Positions 30,061 through 40,602 of a stretch of 64,000 bases of DNA are shown here, piece by piece; position 1 is the first letter of the stretch, and every line of letters begins with the position of its first letter. The stretch comes from Euglena gracilis (Eukaryota; Euglenozoa; Euglenophyceae; Euglenales; Euglenaceae), in NCBI GenBank assembly GCA_900893395.1, contig CAAHFI010382145.1, forward strand, positions 102,588-166,587. The letters are read 5' to 3'. The position numbers and the translations under genes were made by a program. The notes below the pieces were generated by a model, which was not told the origin of the DNA, did no database searches, and saw only the letters and a list, made by a program, of their open reading frames with translations.

Positions 30061-30496
30061 TAAATATGGATTAGTTGATTATGCGTTAGTACGAGAATTT
30101 CATAGAACAGGTGGACCCTCATGTGCATTCGTATTTTATTAAAGAAGTCGATACTAAATTGGCAAATTTTTTCGATATATCTATTGATTCTAAAATTTAT
30201 AGGCCAGAGTTAACAATGAGAAAGATTTGCTCGACTATTTAATAAAACAAATATTTAACTTTGTGGATGCTTCAGAAAATTTCATGGCTTCGGAATCAAT
30301 TCTTAAAAAATATGGTAAATATTTTCAATATCTTCCTTTGGAAGAAAGGATGATTGAATTAGTGAAAAAAGGGGACATAGAAAATGCTATGTTACTGTTT
30401 GAAAAAGAAAAACCTTCAGAATTTGTATATAAGGGCGACGCTATTGAACGTCAATTAAGAAACATATATTTAAGTACGAGATTAGGTGTGAAATAA
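30061..30496 (+). pseudogene. frameshifted hypothetical gene
   Basis: Three successive plus-strand frames look like parts of one protein: YGLVDYALV near 30,068; YENFIEQVDPHVHSYFIKE and KLANFFDISIDSKIYRPEL near 30,095-30,210; and NEKDLLDYLIKQIFNFVDAS to the stop at 30,496 (89 codons from 30,227; KKYGKYFQYLPLEERMIELV, QLRNIYLSTRLGVK). Two one-base shifts would be needed. The protein would be about 140 residues, soluble and alpha-helical. I do not recognise it. Real decay and sequencing error are both possible. Confidence 0.5.
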
Positions 30497-30541
30497 AAAA
30501 TTAATTTTAATGAATACATAATACCCAAAGACTTAAGGTGG

Positions 30542-30886
30542 ATGTTGGATATTTATGAATCCCATCTAAATATGGGTAAAAATAAGGTATTTTTAATTTT
30601 AGGCAGTGAACATAGATATTTAATCGATTTTTTCGAATCTTATTTGCAATTTAAAGGCTTTTATCCTTTAGTAGTTAAGAAATCCAAGGATTTACTGAAA
30701 TTAAACAATACTTATCATTATGATGCGATAATTTTTGTCAACTCAAATATCCTTGAATATCAAAATGTAAATGAGATAAAAAACATGTTCAACTCTTTAG
30801 AAACGACGTTAACTGCTTATTATGGAATATCTTTGATAAAGGTAGGGTCGTGGATTAAAGCCTTTCGTTCAACTTGCATGTGTTAA
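30542..30886 (+). pseudogene. hypothetical ORF, 114 codons, truncated by junction with the 16S leader
   Basis: Residues 1-95 read as a soluble alpha/beta protein (MGKNKVFLILGSEHRYLIDF, YHYDAIIFVNSNI), loosely like a receiver fold but without a phosphoacceptor Asp pattern I trust. From about codon 96 the DNA is the tRNA-Ile-relic part of the 16S leader, so the last 19 residues are read through foreign sequence. The gene appears to have been cut by the recombination that placed the extra 16S here. Confidence 0.5.
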
Positions 30887-31055
30887 GCATAGCTAAATAT
30901 TGCTTTTCGTTAAAATTGTAAGGCGTAGGTCTCCAAAACCTGATGTAGTAGGTTCGAATCCTACAAAGCGCGCTTTTAGTGTACACATTATAGTAAATGT
31001 GCCCCTTGCTTGGTCACCAAGAGGGTGAAAGGATTTGACCAACTTTGATGTTTTG
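30830..31055 (+). pseudogene. 16S leader with tRNA-Ile and tRNA-Trp relics (extra 16S)
   Basis: The part near 30,830-30,870 (TTTGATAAAGGTAGGGTCG) matches the 3' half of trnI-GAU; 30,920-30,975 is a tRNA-Trp (CCA)-like 3' half with TAGGTTCGAATCCTA. Such pseudo-tRNAs in front of the 16S gene are known for E. gracilis. This copy is more diverged at its 5' side than the three operon copies. Confidence 0.85.
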
Positions 31056-31797
31056 GAAATGACGAGTTTGATCCTTGCTCAGGGTGAACGCTGGCGGTAT
31101 GCTTAACACATGCAAGTTGAACGAAATTACTAGCAATAGTAATTTAGTGGCGGACGGGTGAGTAATATGTAAGAATCTGCGCTTGGGTGAGGAATAACAG
31201 ATGGAAACGTTTGCTAATGCCTCATAATTTACTAGATCTATGTGAGTAGCTAGTTAAAGAGAATTTCGCCTAGGCATGAGCTTGCATCTGATTAGCTTGT
31301 TGGTGAGGTAAAGGCTTACCAAGGCGACGATCAGTAGCTGATTTGAGAGGATGATCAGCCACACTGGGATTGAGAACGGAACAGACTTTTACGGAAGGCA
31401 GCAGTGAGGAATTTTCCGCAATGGGCGCAAGCCTGACGGAGCAATACCGCGTGAAGGAAGAAGGCCTTTGGGTTGTAAACTTCTTTTCTCAAAGAAGAAG
31501 AAATGACGGTATTTGAGGAATAAGCATCGGCTAATTCCGTGCCAGCAGCCGCGGTAATACGGGAGATGCGAGCGTTATCCGGAATTATTGGGCGTAAAGA
31601 GTTTGTAGGCGGTCAAGTGTGTTTAATGTTAAAAGTCAAAGCTTAACTTTGGAAGGGCATTAAAAACTGCTAGACTTGAGTATGGTAGGGGTGAAGGGAA
31701 TTTCCAGTGTAGCGGTGAAATGCGTAGAGATTGGAAAGAACACCAATGGCGAAGGCACTTTTCTAGGCCAATACTGACGCTGAGAAACGAAAGCTGA

Positions 31798-31829
<32 letters not shown>

Positions 31830-31922
31830 TTGGCCGTAAACTATGGATACTAAGTGGTGCTGAAAGTGCACTGCTGTAGTTAACACGTTAAGTATCCCGC
31901 CTGGGGAGTACGCTTGCACAAG

Positions 31923-32003
<81 letters not shown>

Positions 32004-32071
32004 AGGATTTGACAGGATCTAGGAGGAAGTTTGAAAGAACGCAGTACCTTCGGGTATCTAGACACAGGTGG

Positions 32072-32123
<52 letters not shown>

Positions 32124-32383
32124 CCTTTTTTTTAATTAACGCTTGTCATTTAGAAATACTGCTGGTTATTACCAGAGGAAGGTGAGGACGACGTCAAGTC
32201 ATCATGCCCCTTATATCCTGGGCTACACACGTGCTACAATGGTTAAGACAATAAGTTGCAATTTTGTGAAAATGAGCTAATCTTAAAACTTAGCCTAAGT
32301 TCGGATTGTAGGCTGAAACTCGCCTACATGAAGCCGGAATCGCTAGTAATCGCCGGTCAGCTATACGGCGGTGAATACGTTCT

Positions 32384-32420
<37 letters not shown>

Positions 32421-32540
32421 TGGCTGTGCCCGAAGTTATTATCTTGCCTGAAAAGAGGGAAATACCTAAGGCCTGGCTGGTGACTGGGGTGAAGTCGTAA
32501 CAAGGTAGCCGTACTGGAAGGTGTGGCTGGAACAATTCCC
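31056..32540 (+). rRNA. rrn16 (extra): supernumerary 16S rRNA gene
   Basis: Nearly identical to the three operon 16S genes along its length (TTTGATCCTTGCTCAGG, GTGCCAGCAGCCGCGGTAAT, GTACACACCGCCCGTCACACC). It lacks 9 nt in the conserved GCAACGAGCGCAACCC block (here GCAACCC at about 32,119) and has scattered substitutions, including AACAATTCCC at the 3' end instead of AACAACTCCC. It is followed directly by the 519-codon ORF, not by trnI, trnA and 23S. The deletion removes near-universal bases, so it may be non-functional. Confidence 0.93.
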
Positions 32541-32596
32541 TTTAGTTTTTTACTGAATTTATTTATTAATATTAACTCGATTTTCGAGTAATTTTT

Positions 32597-34156
32597 ATGA
32601 CTACCGCTATGTTAGTATTTTATTGGATGGATAAATATGTTGCAATTAATTTAAACCAACAAATTTGTCAAAAAACTTCTCCTTTGAGTTTGAATTTTTT
32701 CTGGCCAAAGCAGGATGCATGGGAAGAAATTAAAAAATTTTTATATAGAAATCCGTGGATTTCCGAGGATATCGCTTTTAAACTTTTAAATGATATTACT
32801 GATATTGTCGAGTGTTGGCAAAATGATTATGTTTCTGCCAGAATAGAACTGATTAATCTATCGAGGGATTCTTTTGGTTCTCTTTTAAAAGTCCGAAGAG
32901 TACAAAATCAAGGTAAGCACTTGACTTTTTCTCCTATGTTTTTGAATGGTTTTTTGCGCCGTCTTACGCGAAAAATAAAACAACATGGCTATGCGTTTTT
33001 TGTCGTTTCTGTTGATGGCATAGCTACTGGCGTAAAAGGCTCCGTAAAAGGATCTTTTTCTGTTGCTTCACTTGACCCGATGGTCATGGAAAATATAGAA
33101 AAATGTGCAATACTGCACAATGAGGATCCTCATATTGCTTATCCTCATGAACAGCCTTTTGCTTTGCCTAGGAAGGGCAAAGCAAAATCTGTGAAGGGAT
33201 TTGCAAAATCTATGAAGGGAAAAGCAAAAGAGAATAGTAAGCCGAAAGACATTTTATTTCCTACATTTCTTGATTATTCTTCCCAAACGGCGTATATAGC
33301 TTCTATCCTATTAAATAAATATAGGATTGAAACTTTTCTTTTACAAAACATGGCACATCTTTATCGGGAGTTAATCCCATGCTTTGACTACGATTCGTGG
33401 GAATGTGTGGCCGATGCTTTACGGGAAAAAGCTAATGAAATATTTGAAGCGAATATTTCGCGCAATTTGATGCTATTAATATTGACCGGGTTATATGATA
33501 ACCTGGTCCCCCATCATCAACAAGAAGTATTTAACAAAGCTTCCAATAAATTTTTGAAAGAATTAGAAGAAAAAATGGACACTAGTGATCCTAGGGTAGT
33601 TATATTTTTGATTTGTTTAACTATGGTCCTTTGTGCTGGTGGAGGATTTTTTAGCTGTAAACGTCATTCTAATAAAAAAAGATCAAAAGCTTCTTATACT
33701 CCTCCTGTTCCTGACAATTATGCTATATTTAATGATTTGGGTAAATATAAAGCTAAGGTTCCTGTATTTGAATGGCAAAATGCTCATGCGCATAGTTTAG
33801 GTATTATGCCTCTACCGCCTAATCTTGTGAATGAAATGAGTTCAGAAGAAATCAAGGAAGCTATTTTAGAGGTTCCGAAAGAAGCCGCAAAAGGCTTAGT
33901 TTATGGGATACCTCACTTTCTTATAGGTAGTGTGGTTAACTCTTTTACGGGAGTTAAGTATATTTTGATGCGAGTAGGAACTGTAGTGTTTTTTACAATT
34001 GCTGGTCCTTTCATTTTATTAGATTACGTTAAGGATCGTGTGAGAGAGTATTATTGGTTTGTTACACGTAATTTCTCGAATTTTCGAGAGTTCCTTTTTC
34101 ATGCGATAACAAGTTTGTTATCACTTTTTCCCGGAGGAAAAATGTTTCAGGAATGA
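32597..34156 (+). CDS. hypothetical membrane protein, 519 codons, next to the extra 16S
   Basis: Not recognised. Intact frame MTTAMLVFYWMDKY to GGKMFQE. An alpha-helical N-terminal region (KQDAWEEIKKFLYRN) is followed by a basic linker with KGKAKSVKGFAKSMKGKAK (about 193-211), a helical middle, one strong transmembrane helix VVIFLICLTMVLCAGGGFF (about 335-353) followed by CKRHSNKKRSK, and a second hydrophobic segment VVFFTIAGPFILLDYV (about 465-480). It lies 57 nt after the extra 16S and could be co-transcribed. Decayed copies occur in all three rRNA spacers and an inverted fragment lies just downstream, so this is the only intact member of the family here. Confidence 0.72.
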   Translation: MTTAMLVFYWMDKYVAINLNQQICQKTSPLSLNFFWPKQDAWEEIKKFLYRNPWISEDIAFKLLNDITDIVECWQNDYVSARIELINLSRDSFGSLLKVRRVQNQGKHLTFSPMFLNGFLRRLTRKIKQHGYAFFVVSVDGIATGVKGSVKGSFSVASLDPMVMENIEKCAILHNEDPHIAYPHEQPFALPRKGKAKSVKGFAKSMKGKAKENSKPKDILFPTFLDYSSQTAYIASILLNKYRIETFLLQNMAHLYRELIPCFDYDSWECVADALREKANEIFEANISRNLMLLILTGLYDNLVPHHQQEVFNKASNKFLKELEEKMDTSDPRVVIFLICLTMVLCAGGGFFSCKRHSNKKRSKASYTPPVPDNYAIFNDLGKYKAKVPVFEWQNAHAHSLGIMPLPPNLVNEMSSEEIKEAILEVPKEAAKGLVYGIPHFLIGSVVNSFTGVKYILMRVGTVVFFTIAGPFILLDYVKDRVREYYWFVTRNFSNFREFLFHAITSLLSLFPGGKMFQE

Positions 34157-34213
34157 TAGAAAATTTTTAATTTACATTTATTGTATATATATTAAATAAA
34201 AAAATAATATAAA

Positions 34214-34408
34214 CTATATTGGGTCAAGTGAAGCAACAGTAAAAGATCCTTTTACGCCGGTAGCTATGTCATCAACAAAAACGACAAAAAACGCATAGCC
34301 ATATTCTTTTATTTTTCGCGCAAGACGGCGAAAAAAACGATTTAAAAATGAAGAGAGAGCAATGCTTTCTTTAAAAGAATGAATTAATAGTTTAACAAGG
34401 ATTGTCAT
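34214..34408 (-). pseudogene. inverted fragment of the 519-codon ORF
   Basis: Minus-strand frame containing FLNRFFRRLARKIKEYGYAF and GVKGSFTVASLDPI, clearly matching FLNGFLRRLTRKIKQHGYAF and GVKGSFSVASLDPM of the 519-codon ORF on the opposite strand about 1.1-1.3 kb upstream. It is a partial, diverged inverted copy, and with the intact gene could form a long hairpin. Confidence 0.88.
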
Positions 34409-34570
34409 TATTTTTCCGATTTGTCCTGAAAATTTTTTTCATGAATTTTATTTTTTTATGAATTTGTAATATTTTTACTTTTCTTTAAATATTTTATTTT
34501 TTTGCATTTATTTTTACTTGTCACTTTTTTAAGATTTAAAATAAAAGTTTATTGAATGAACTTTTATTTT

Positions 34571-34684
34571 AGGGTGCTCTTGCCTTTATGGAACTACTCA
34601 AAATAGTTTGAACTTGCAAGTTAAACATAAAGGGTAAATAGATACTTGAAAGGTTACTTTCCGGGAAAAGATTTTAGTGCCCTT
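34571..34684 (+). rRNA. rrn5: 5S rRNA-like gene at the left end of the array (diverged)
   Basis: It matches the operon 5S genes from AACTTGCAAGTTAAACATAA to the 3' end, but the 5' third (GCCTTTATGGAACTACTCAAAATAG) differs from GTCTTTATGGATCCACTTAAAACAT in the others. No 23S precedes it. The terminal stem AGGGTGC/GTGCCCT is intact. It could be functional or a relic. Confidence 0.75.
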
Positions 34685-34760
34685 ATGGGAAGTTTAATTT
34701 ATTTAATTGTCTCTTAGTGAGTTTATTTATTAATATTAACTCGATTTTCGAGTAATTTTT

Positions 34761-35425
34761 ATGACTGCCGTTACGTTAGTGTTTTATTGCATGGATAAAT
34801 GTATTGTGGTGTGGTATAATTAAACCAAGGAATTTGTCAAACCACGTTTCCTTTAAGTTTGAATTTTTTTTTGGCCAAAACATGATGCTTCGGAAAAAAT
34901 AAGACAATCTGTTTATAGAAATCAGTGAATTTCGTAATATTTTTCTTTTAAAATTTTAAACGATATGAATAATATCCTCGAGTGTTTGGAAAATGACTAT
35001 GTTTCTTCGCTAATATAAAAGATTAATCACAAAATTCAACAAGATAGGTTGAATCATAGTGAGAATATTATGTAGTTTTCTGATAATAGTTTTATTTTGT
35101 TGTACATTATAGTTATTGCTACTTTGTATTTGGGTTATGTGTGTGCTTTTTAGTTGTAAATCTTTTGCTAGTAAGAAGCGTGTCGCTCATTGTCGATTTG
35201 GACGAATATTTATAAAATGCTACAAGAGACCAAAATGTCCTTATACTTCTTATATTGCTGCTGAGTACCCTATATTTTGTGATATTGAAAAATATTAAGG
35301 TAAGGTTCCTAGACTTTCATACGTAAATGCTCATGCGCACAGTTTAGGTGTTATGCTTTTACCCCTGATCTTGTGAATTCTTTTCATTCACAAGAAATAA
35401 CTTAGCTTAATTCCTAGTGTAAATT
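34761..35425 (+). pseudogene. decayed copy 1 of the 519-codon ORF in the rRNA spacer
   Basis: It starts ATGACTGCCGTTACGTTAGTG, parallel to the intact ORF start, then gains stops. The middle is deleted. The 3' part again follows the intact ORF (TTTTTAGTTGTAAA; GATATTGAAAAATATTAAGG; AATGCTCATGCGCACAGTTT; TTCACAAGAAATAACTTAGC). The 5' flank TTTATTTATTAATATTAAC is also shared with the intact gene. Confidence 0.88.
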
Positions 35426-35559
35426 TTTCCGTACTTTAACGTGTGGCTGGGACAATTTTTTTATTTTTAATTAAAATACCGTATAAATTTTAAAAAATAA
35501 AAAAATCAAAAGGAAAATTTTTTATTTTTCAAAGATCACTATTATCTTTTATTATTATA

Positions 35560-35769
35560 GAATACCTTTGATAAGGGTAGGGTCGTGGATTGAATCCTTG
35601 TATTAGCCAAATATTTCTTTTCTTTAAAATCCTAAGGCGTAGGTCTCCAAAACCTGATGTAGTAGGTTCGAATCCTACAAAGCGCGCTTTTAGTGTACAC
35701 ATTATAGTAAATGTGCCCCTTGCTTGGTCACCAAGAGGGTGAGAGGATTTGACCAACTTTGATGTTTTG
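35560..35769 (+). pseudogene. 16S leader with tRNA-Ile and tRNA-Trp relics (operon 1)
   Basis: TTTGATAAGGGTAGGGTCG at about 35,566 copies the anticodon arm and variable region of trnI-GAU; 35,633-35,688 is a tRNA-Trp (CCA)-like 3' half. The stretch up to the 16S start contains short self-complementary segments (ACATTATAGTAAATGT) likely involved in processing. Confidence 0.87.
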
Positions 35770-36511
35770 GAAATGACGAGTTTGATCCTTGCTCAGGGTG
35801 AACGCTGGCGGTATGCTTAACACATGCAAGTTGAACGAAATTACTAGCAATAGTAATTTAGTGGCGGACGGGTGAGTAATATGTAAGAATCTGCGCTTGG
35901 GCGAGGAATAACAGATGGAAACGTTTGCTAATGCCTCATAATTTACTAGATCTATGTGAGTAGCTAGTTAAAGAGAATTTCGCCTAGGCATGAGCTTGCA
36001 TCTGATTAGCTTGTTGGTGAGGTAAAGGCTTACCAAGGCGACGATCAGTAGCTGATTTGAGAGGATGATCAGCCACACTGGGATTGAGAACGGAACAGAC
36101 TTCTACGGAAGGCAGCAGTGAGGAATTTTCCGCAATGGGCGCAAGCCTGACGGAGCAATACCGCGTGAAGGAAGACGGCCTTTGGGTTGTAAACTTCTTT
36201 TCTCAAAGAAGAAGAAATGACGGTATTTGAGGAATAAGCATCGGCTAATTCCGTGCCAGCAGCCGCGGTAATACGGGAGATGCGAGCGTTATCCGGAATT
36301 ATTGGGCGTAAAGAGTTTGTAGGCGGTCAAGTGTGTTTAATGTTAAAAGTCAAAGCTTAACTTTGGAAGGGCATTAAAAACTGCTAGACTTGAGTATGGT
36401 AGGGGTGAAGGGAATTTCCAGTGTAGCGGTGAAATGCGTAGAGATTGGAAAGAACACCAATGGCGAAGGCACTTTTCTAGGCCAATACTGACGCTGAGAA
36501 ACGAAAGCTGA

Positions 36512-36543
<32 letters not shown>

Positions 36544-36636
36544 TTGGCCGTAAACTATGGATACTAAGTGGTGCTGAAAGTGCACTGCTGTAGTTAACAC
36601 GTTAAGTATCCCGCCTGGGGAGTACGCTTGCACAAG

Positions 36637-36717
<81 letters not shown>

Positions 36718-36785
36718 AGGATTTGACAGGATCTAGGAGGAAGTTTGAAAGAACGCAGTACCTTCGGGTATCTAGACACAGGTGG

Positions 36786-36850
<65 letters not shown>

Positions 36851-37106
36851 TTTTTTAATTAACGCTTGTCATTTAGAAATACTGCTGGTTATTACCGGAG
36901 GAAGGTGAGGACGACGTCAAGTCATCATGCCCCTTATATCCTGGGCTACACACGTGCTACAATGGTTAAGACAATAAGTTGCAATTTTGTGAAAATGAGC
37001 TAATCTTAAAACTTAGCCTAAGTTCGGATTGTAGGCTGAAACTCGCCTACATGAAGCCGGAATCGCTAGTAATCGCCGGTCAGCTATACGGCGGTGAATA
37101 CGTTCT

Positions 37107-37144
<38 letters not shown>

Positions 37145-37263
37145 GGCTGTGCCCGAAGTTATTATCTTGCCTGAAAAGAGGGAAATACCTAAGGCCTGGC
37201 TGGTGACTGGGGTGAAGTCGTAACAAGGTAGCCGTACTGGAAGGTGTGGCTGGAACAACTCCC
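35770..37263 (+). rRNA. rrn16: 16S ribosomal RNA, operon 1
   Basis: Full-length plastid 16S of about 1,494 nt with all hallmark blocks (CAGCAGCCGCGGTAATAC, ATTAGATACCCTGGTAGTC, AACGAGCGCAACCC, GTACACACCGCCCGTCACACC). The 3' end reads GGCTGGAACAACTCCC and lacks the usual anti-Shine-Dalgarno CCTCC, in line with what is known for Euglena. Confidence 0.97.
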
Positions 37264-37349
37264 TTTAGTTTTTTAACTAAAAAAATGTATAGATTGAAAA
37301 CAATGAAAAATAAAAAAAATAAGTAGGGAAACCTCTTATTTTTCCAAGA

Positions 37350-37423
37350 GGGCTATTAGCTCAGTTGGTTAGAGCATACCCTTGATAAGGGTAAGGTCGC
37401 TAGTTCAAGTCTAGCATGGCCCT
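37350..37423 (+). tRNA. trnI-GAU: tRNA-Ile (GAU), operon 1
   Basis: Acceptor GGGCTAT/ATGGCCC, D-arm AGCTCAGTTGGTTAGAGC, anticodon loop CTTGATAAG with GAT, and T-arm CTAGTTCAAGTCTAG. It has no intron, unlike the same tRNA in land-plant plastids. It lies in the 16S-23S spacer. Confidence 0.96.
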
Positions 37424-37432
37424 CTTGGTTTT

Positions 37433-37505
37433 GGGGGTATAGCTCAGTTGGTAGAGCGCTGCCTTTGCAAGGCAGATGTCAGCGGTTCGAGTCCGCTTAT
37501 CTCCA
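37433..37505 (+). tRNA. trnA-UGC: tRNA-Ala (UGC), operon 1
   Basis: Acceptor GGGGGTA/TATCTCC plus A, anticodon loop CTTTGCAAG with TGC, and T-arm AGCGGTTCGAGTCCGCT. No intron. It lies 9 nt after trnI. Confidence 0.96.
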
Positions 37506-37514
37506 AAAAGGTTT

Positions 37515-39443
37515 TGATGTAGGTTCAAATGAACAAGGGCTTATGCGGGATTGCTTGGCATTTAGAGTCGAAGAAGGGCGTAGAAATTAACGATATGCTT
37601 TAGGGAGCTAAAGACGAGCTTTAATCTAAAGATTCCCGAATGGGGCAACCTATTACTTTAACATTACAATGAAATGGTATACAAATAATGTAGAGAACTT
37701 GGTGAACTGAAACATCTTAGTAGCCGAAGGAAAAGAAAGCAAAAGCGATTTTCTTATTAGTGGCGAGCTAACGGAAATCAGCCTAAACCTTTATGGGTGT
37801 TGTGGGTATATTATAATTACTGAAAAAGATAGAGAATTTGTTGAAAACAAAATCAAAGAGGGTTTTAAATCCCGTATTTGTTTTTAAAAAGTAATTTTTG
37901 ATTTTCCCGAGTAGCATAGAGCACGTGGAATTCTGTGTGAATCAGCGAGGACCATCTCGTAAGGCTAAATACTCCTAAATGACCGATAGTGTACGAGTAC
38001 CGTGAGGGAAAGCTGAAATAGAACACTGAGAAGTGAGTGAAATAGAATATGAAAGCATAAGTTTACAAGCAGTAGGAGATCTATTTAAAGATTGACTGTG
38101 TGCCTGTTGAAGAATGAGCCGGCGACTTATAGGTGATGGCAAGGTTAAGGTTTTTCCGGAGCCATAGTGAAATCGAGCTTAAATAAAGCGAAAAACTTTC
38201 TTCTTGAAAGTTTATGTCATTGCTTATAGACCCGAACCCAGGTGATCTAATCATGGTCAGGTTGAAGTTTTGGTAAAACAGAATGGAGGACCGAACCCAC
38301 CAATGTTGAAAAATTGGGGGATGAACTGTGATTAGGGGAGAAATTCCAATCGAACTTGGAGCTAGCTGGATCTCTTCGAAATGCGTTGAGGCGCAGCGTT
38401 TAATTATGGTAAACATTAGGGGTAAAGCACTGTTTCGATGCGGGCTATGAAAATGGTACCAAGTTGTGGCAAACTCTGAATACTAAGTTATATTTCAATT
38501 AATCAGTGAGACAGTGGGGGATAAGCTTCATTGTCAAGAGGGAAACAGCCCAGATCACTACTTAAGGCCCCTAAATAATTACTAAGTGGTAAAGGATGTA
38601 CTATTACATAGACAACCAGGAGGTTGGCTTAGAAGCAGCCATTCCTTTAAAAAGTGCGTAATAGCTTACTGGTCAAGTGATAGTGCGCCGAAAATGAACG
38701 GGACTAAGTAATTTGCCGAAGGTGTGAGAGAAATCGGTAGAAGAGCGTTCTGTGTTGAAGAGAAGGAATAGTGAAAATAGTTCTGGATTAAACAGAAGTG
38801 AGAATGTCGGCTTAAGTAACGAAAACATTGGTGAAAATCCTATGCTCCGAAAACCTAAGGTTTCCTTAGCCAGGTTCGTCCTCTAAGGGTTAGTCAGGTC
38901 CTAAAATAAGGTTTAACAACGTAAATTGATGGATGACAGGTTAATATTCCTGTACCGAATGCTCACTTGTAAGGAGTGACGAAAAAGGCTAGATCGGCCA
39001 CGTGATGGTTTGTGGTTTAAGGGTTCAAGAGGTATCAAATATTAAAAAAAATATTTTGTCTTAAGGCCTGAATAGTATAAATACTACGGTATTGAAAGTG
39101 ATTGATGTCATGTTTCCAAGAAAAACTTTTGTTTATGTATAGTGAGCTCGCCTGTACCGTAAACTGACACAGGTAGGTTAGTAGAATATACTAAGGAGCG
39201 CGAGATAACTCTTTCTAAGGAACTCGGCAAAATGACTTCGTAACTTCGGAAGAAGAAGTACCTCTAATGAGGTGGCAGAAAAGAGGTCCAAGCGACTGCT
39301 TACCAAAAGCACAGGTCTCCGCGAAGTTGAAAAACCATGTATGGGGGCCGAGGCCTGCTCAGTGCAGGAAGGTTAAAGAAATTGGTTAGCGTAAGCAAAG
39401 CTAGTGACTGAAGCCCCTGTGAACAGCGGCAATAACTATAATT

Positions 39444-39496
<53 letters not shown>

Positions 39497-39984
39497 TTAA
39501 CGATTTGGACACTGTCTCAGAAAGAGACTCGGTGAAATAGAATTGACTGTGAAGATGCGGTCTACTTGCACTTGGACAGAAAGACCCTATGAAGCTTTAC
39601 TGTATCCTGAAATTGGTTTCGGGCTTTTTTTGCGCAGAATAGGTGGGAGGCTATGATCTTGTCTTTTGGGATACGGGGAGCCGAAAAATGAGATACCACT
39701 CTGAGAAAGCTAGAAATCTAATCTTAATCTTATGTACAATCATGATAATTGACAGTTTCAGGCGGGCAGTTTTACTGGGGCGGTAGCCTCCTAAAAAGTA
39801 ACGGAGGCGTACAAAGGTTTTCTCAGGCTAGACGGAAATTAGTTGTGGAGTGTAAAGGCATAAGAAAGCTTGACTGTGAGACTTATAAGTCAAACAGAGA
39901 CTAAAGTCGGTCTTAGTGACCCGACGGTGCTGTATGGAAAGGCCGTCGTAAACAGATAAAAGTTACTCTAGGGATAACAGGCTG

Positions 39985-40044
<60 letters not shown>

Positions 40045-40061
40045 ACCTGGGGCGGTAGTAC

Positions 40062-40096
<35 letters not shown>

Positions 40097-40405
40097 TACG
40101 TGAGCTGGGTTCAGAACGTCGAGAGACAGTTCGGTCCATATCCGGTGTGAGCGTTAGAGTATTGAAAGGCGCTTTCCTTAGTACGAGAGGACCGGGAAGG
40201 ACGCACCACTGATGTACCAGTTTTTGTGCCAACAGAATACGCTGGGTAGTCAAGTGCGGAGTGGATAACTGCTGAAAGCATATAAGTAGGAAGCCCACCT
40301 TAAGATAAGTACTCTTCATAGGTCACGGTAAGACGAACCGTTTGATAGGTATTAGGTGTACAATTGGTAACAATTTTAGCCGAGATATACTAACCGACCG
40401 AAAAT
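37515..40405 (+). rRNA. rrn23: 23S ribosomal RNA, operon 1 (includes 4.5S-equivalent 3' end)
   Basis: About 2.9 kb with the hallmark blocks of 23S: AACTATAATTGTCCTAAGGTAGCG, the peptidyl-transferase region GTTACTCTAGGGATAACAGGCTGA and the sarcin-ricin loop TTAGTACGAGAGGACC. The 3' end follows ATACTAACCGACCG with no separate 4.5S gene. Operon 1 has AAACCATGTATGGG at about 39,330 where the other two have AAACGATGTATGGG. Ends are approximate. Confidence 0.95.
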
Positions 40406-40488
40406 TTTTTCCTATATGAAAACAAAACATTTATTTTTACTTGTCACTTTTTTAAGATTTAAAAGTTTCTTGAATGAACTTTTATTTT

Positions 40489-40602
40489 AGGGTGCTCTTG
40501 TCTTTATGGATCCACTTAAAACATTTCGAACTTGCAAGTTAAACATAAAGGGTAAATAGATACTTGAAAGGTTACTTTCCGGGAAAAGATTTTAGTGCCC
40601 TT
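40489..40602 (+). rRNA. rrn5: 5S ribosomal RNA, after operon 1
   Basis: It contains AACTTGCAAGTTAAACATAA and ends TTTAGTGCCCTT; the terminal stem AGGGTGC/GTGCCCT is intact. Located about 85 nt after the 23S end. Confidence 0.9.
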
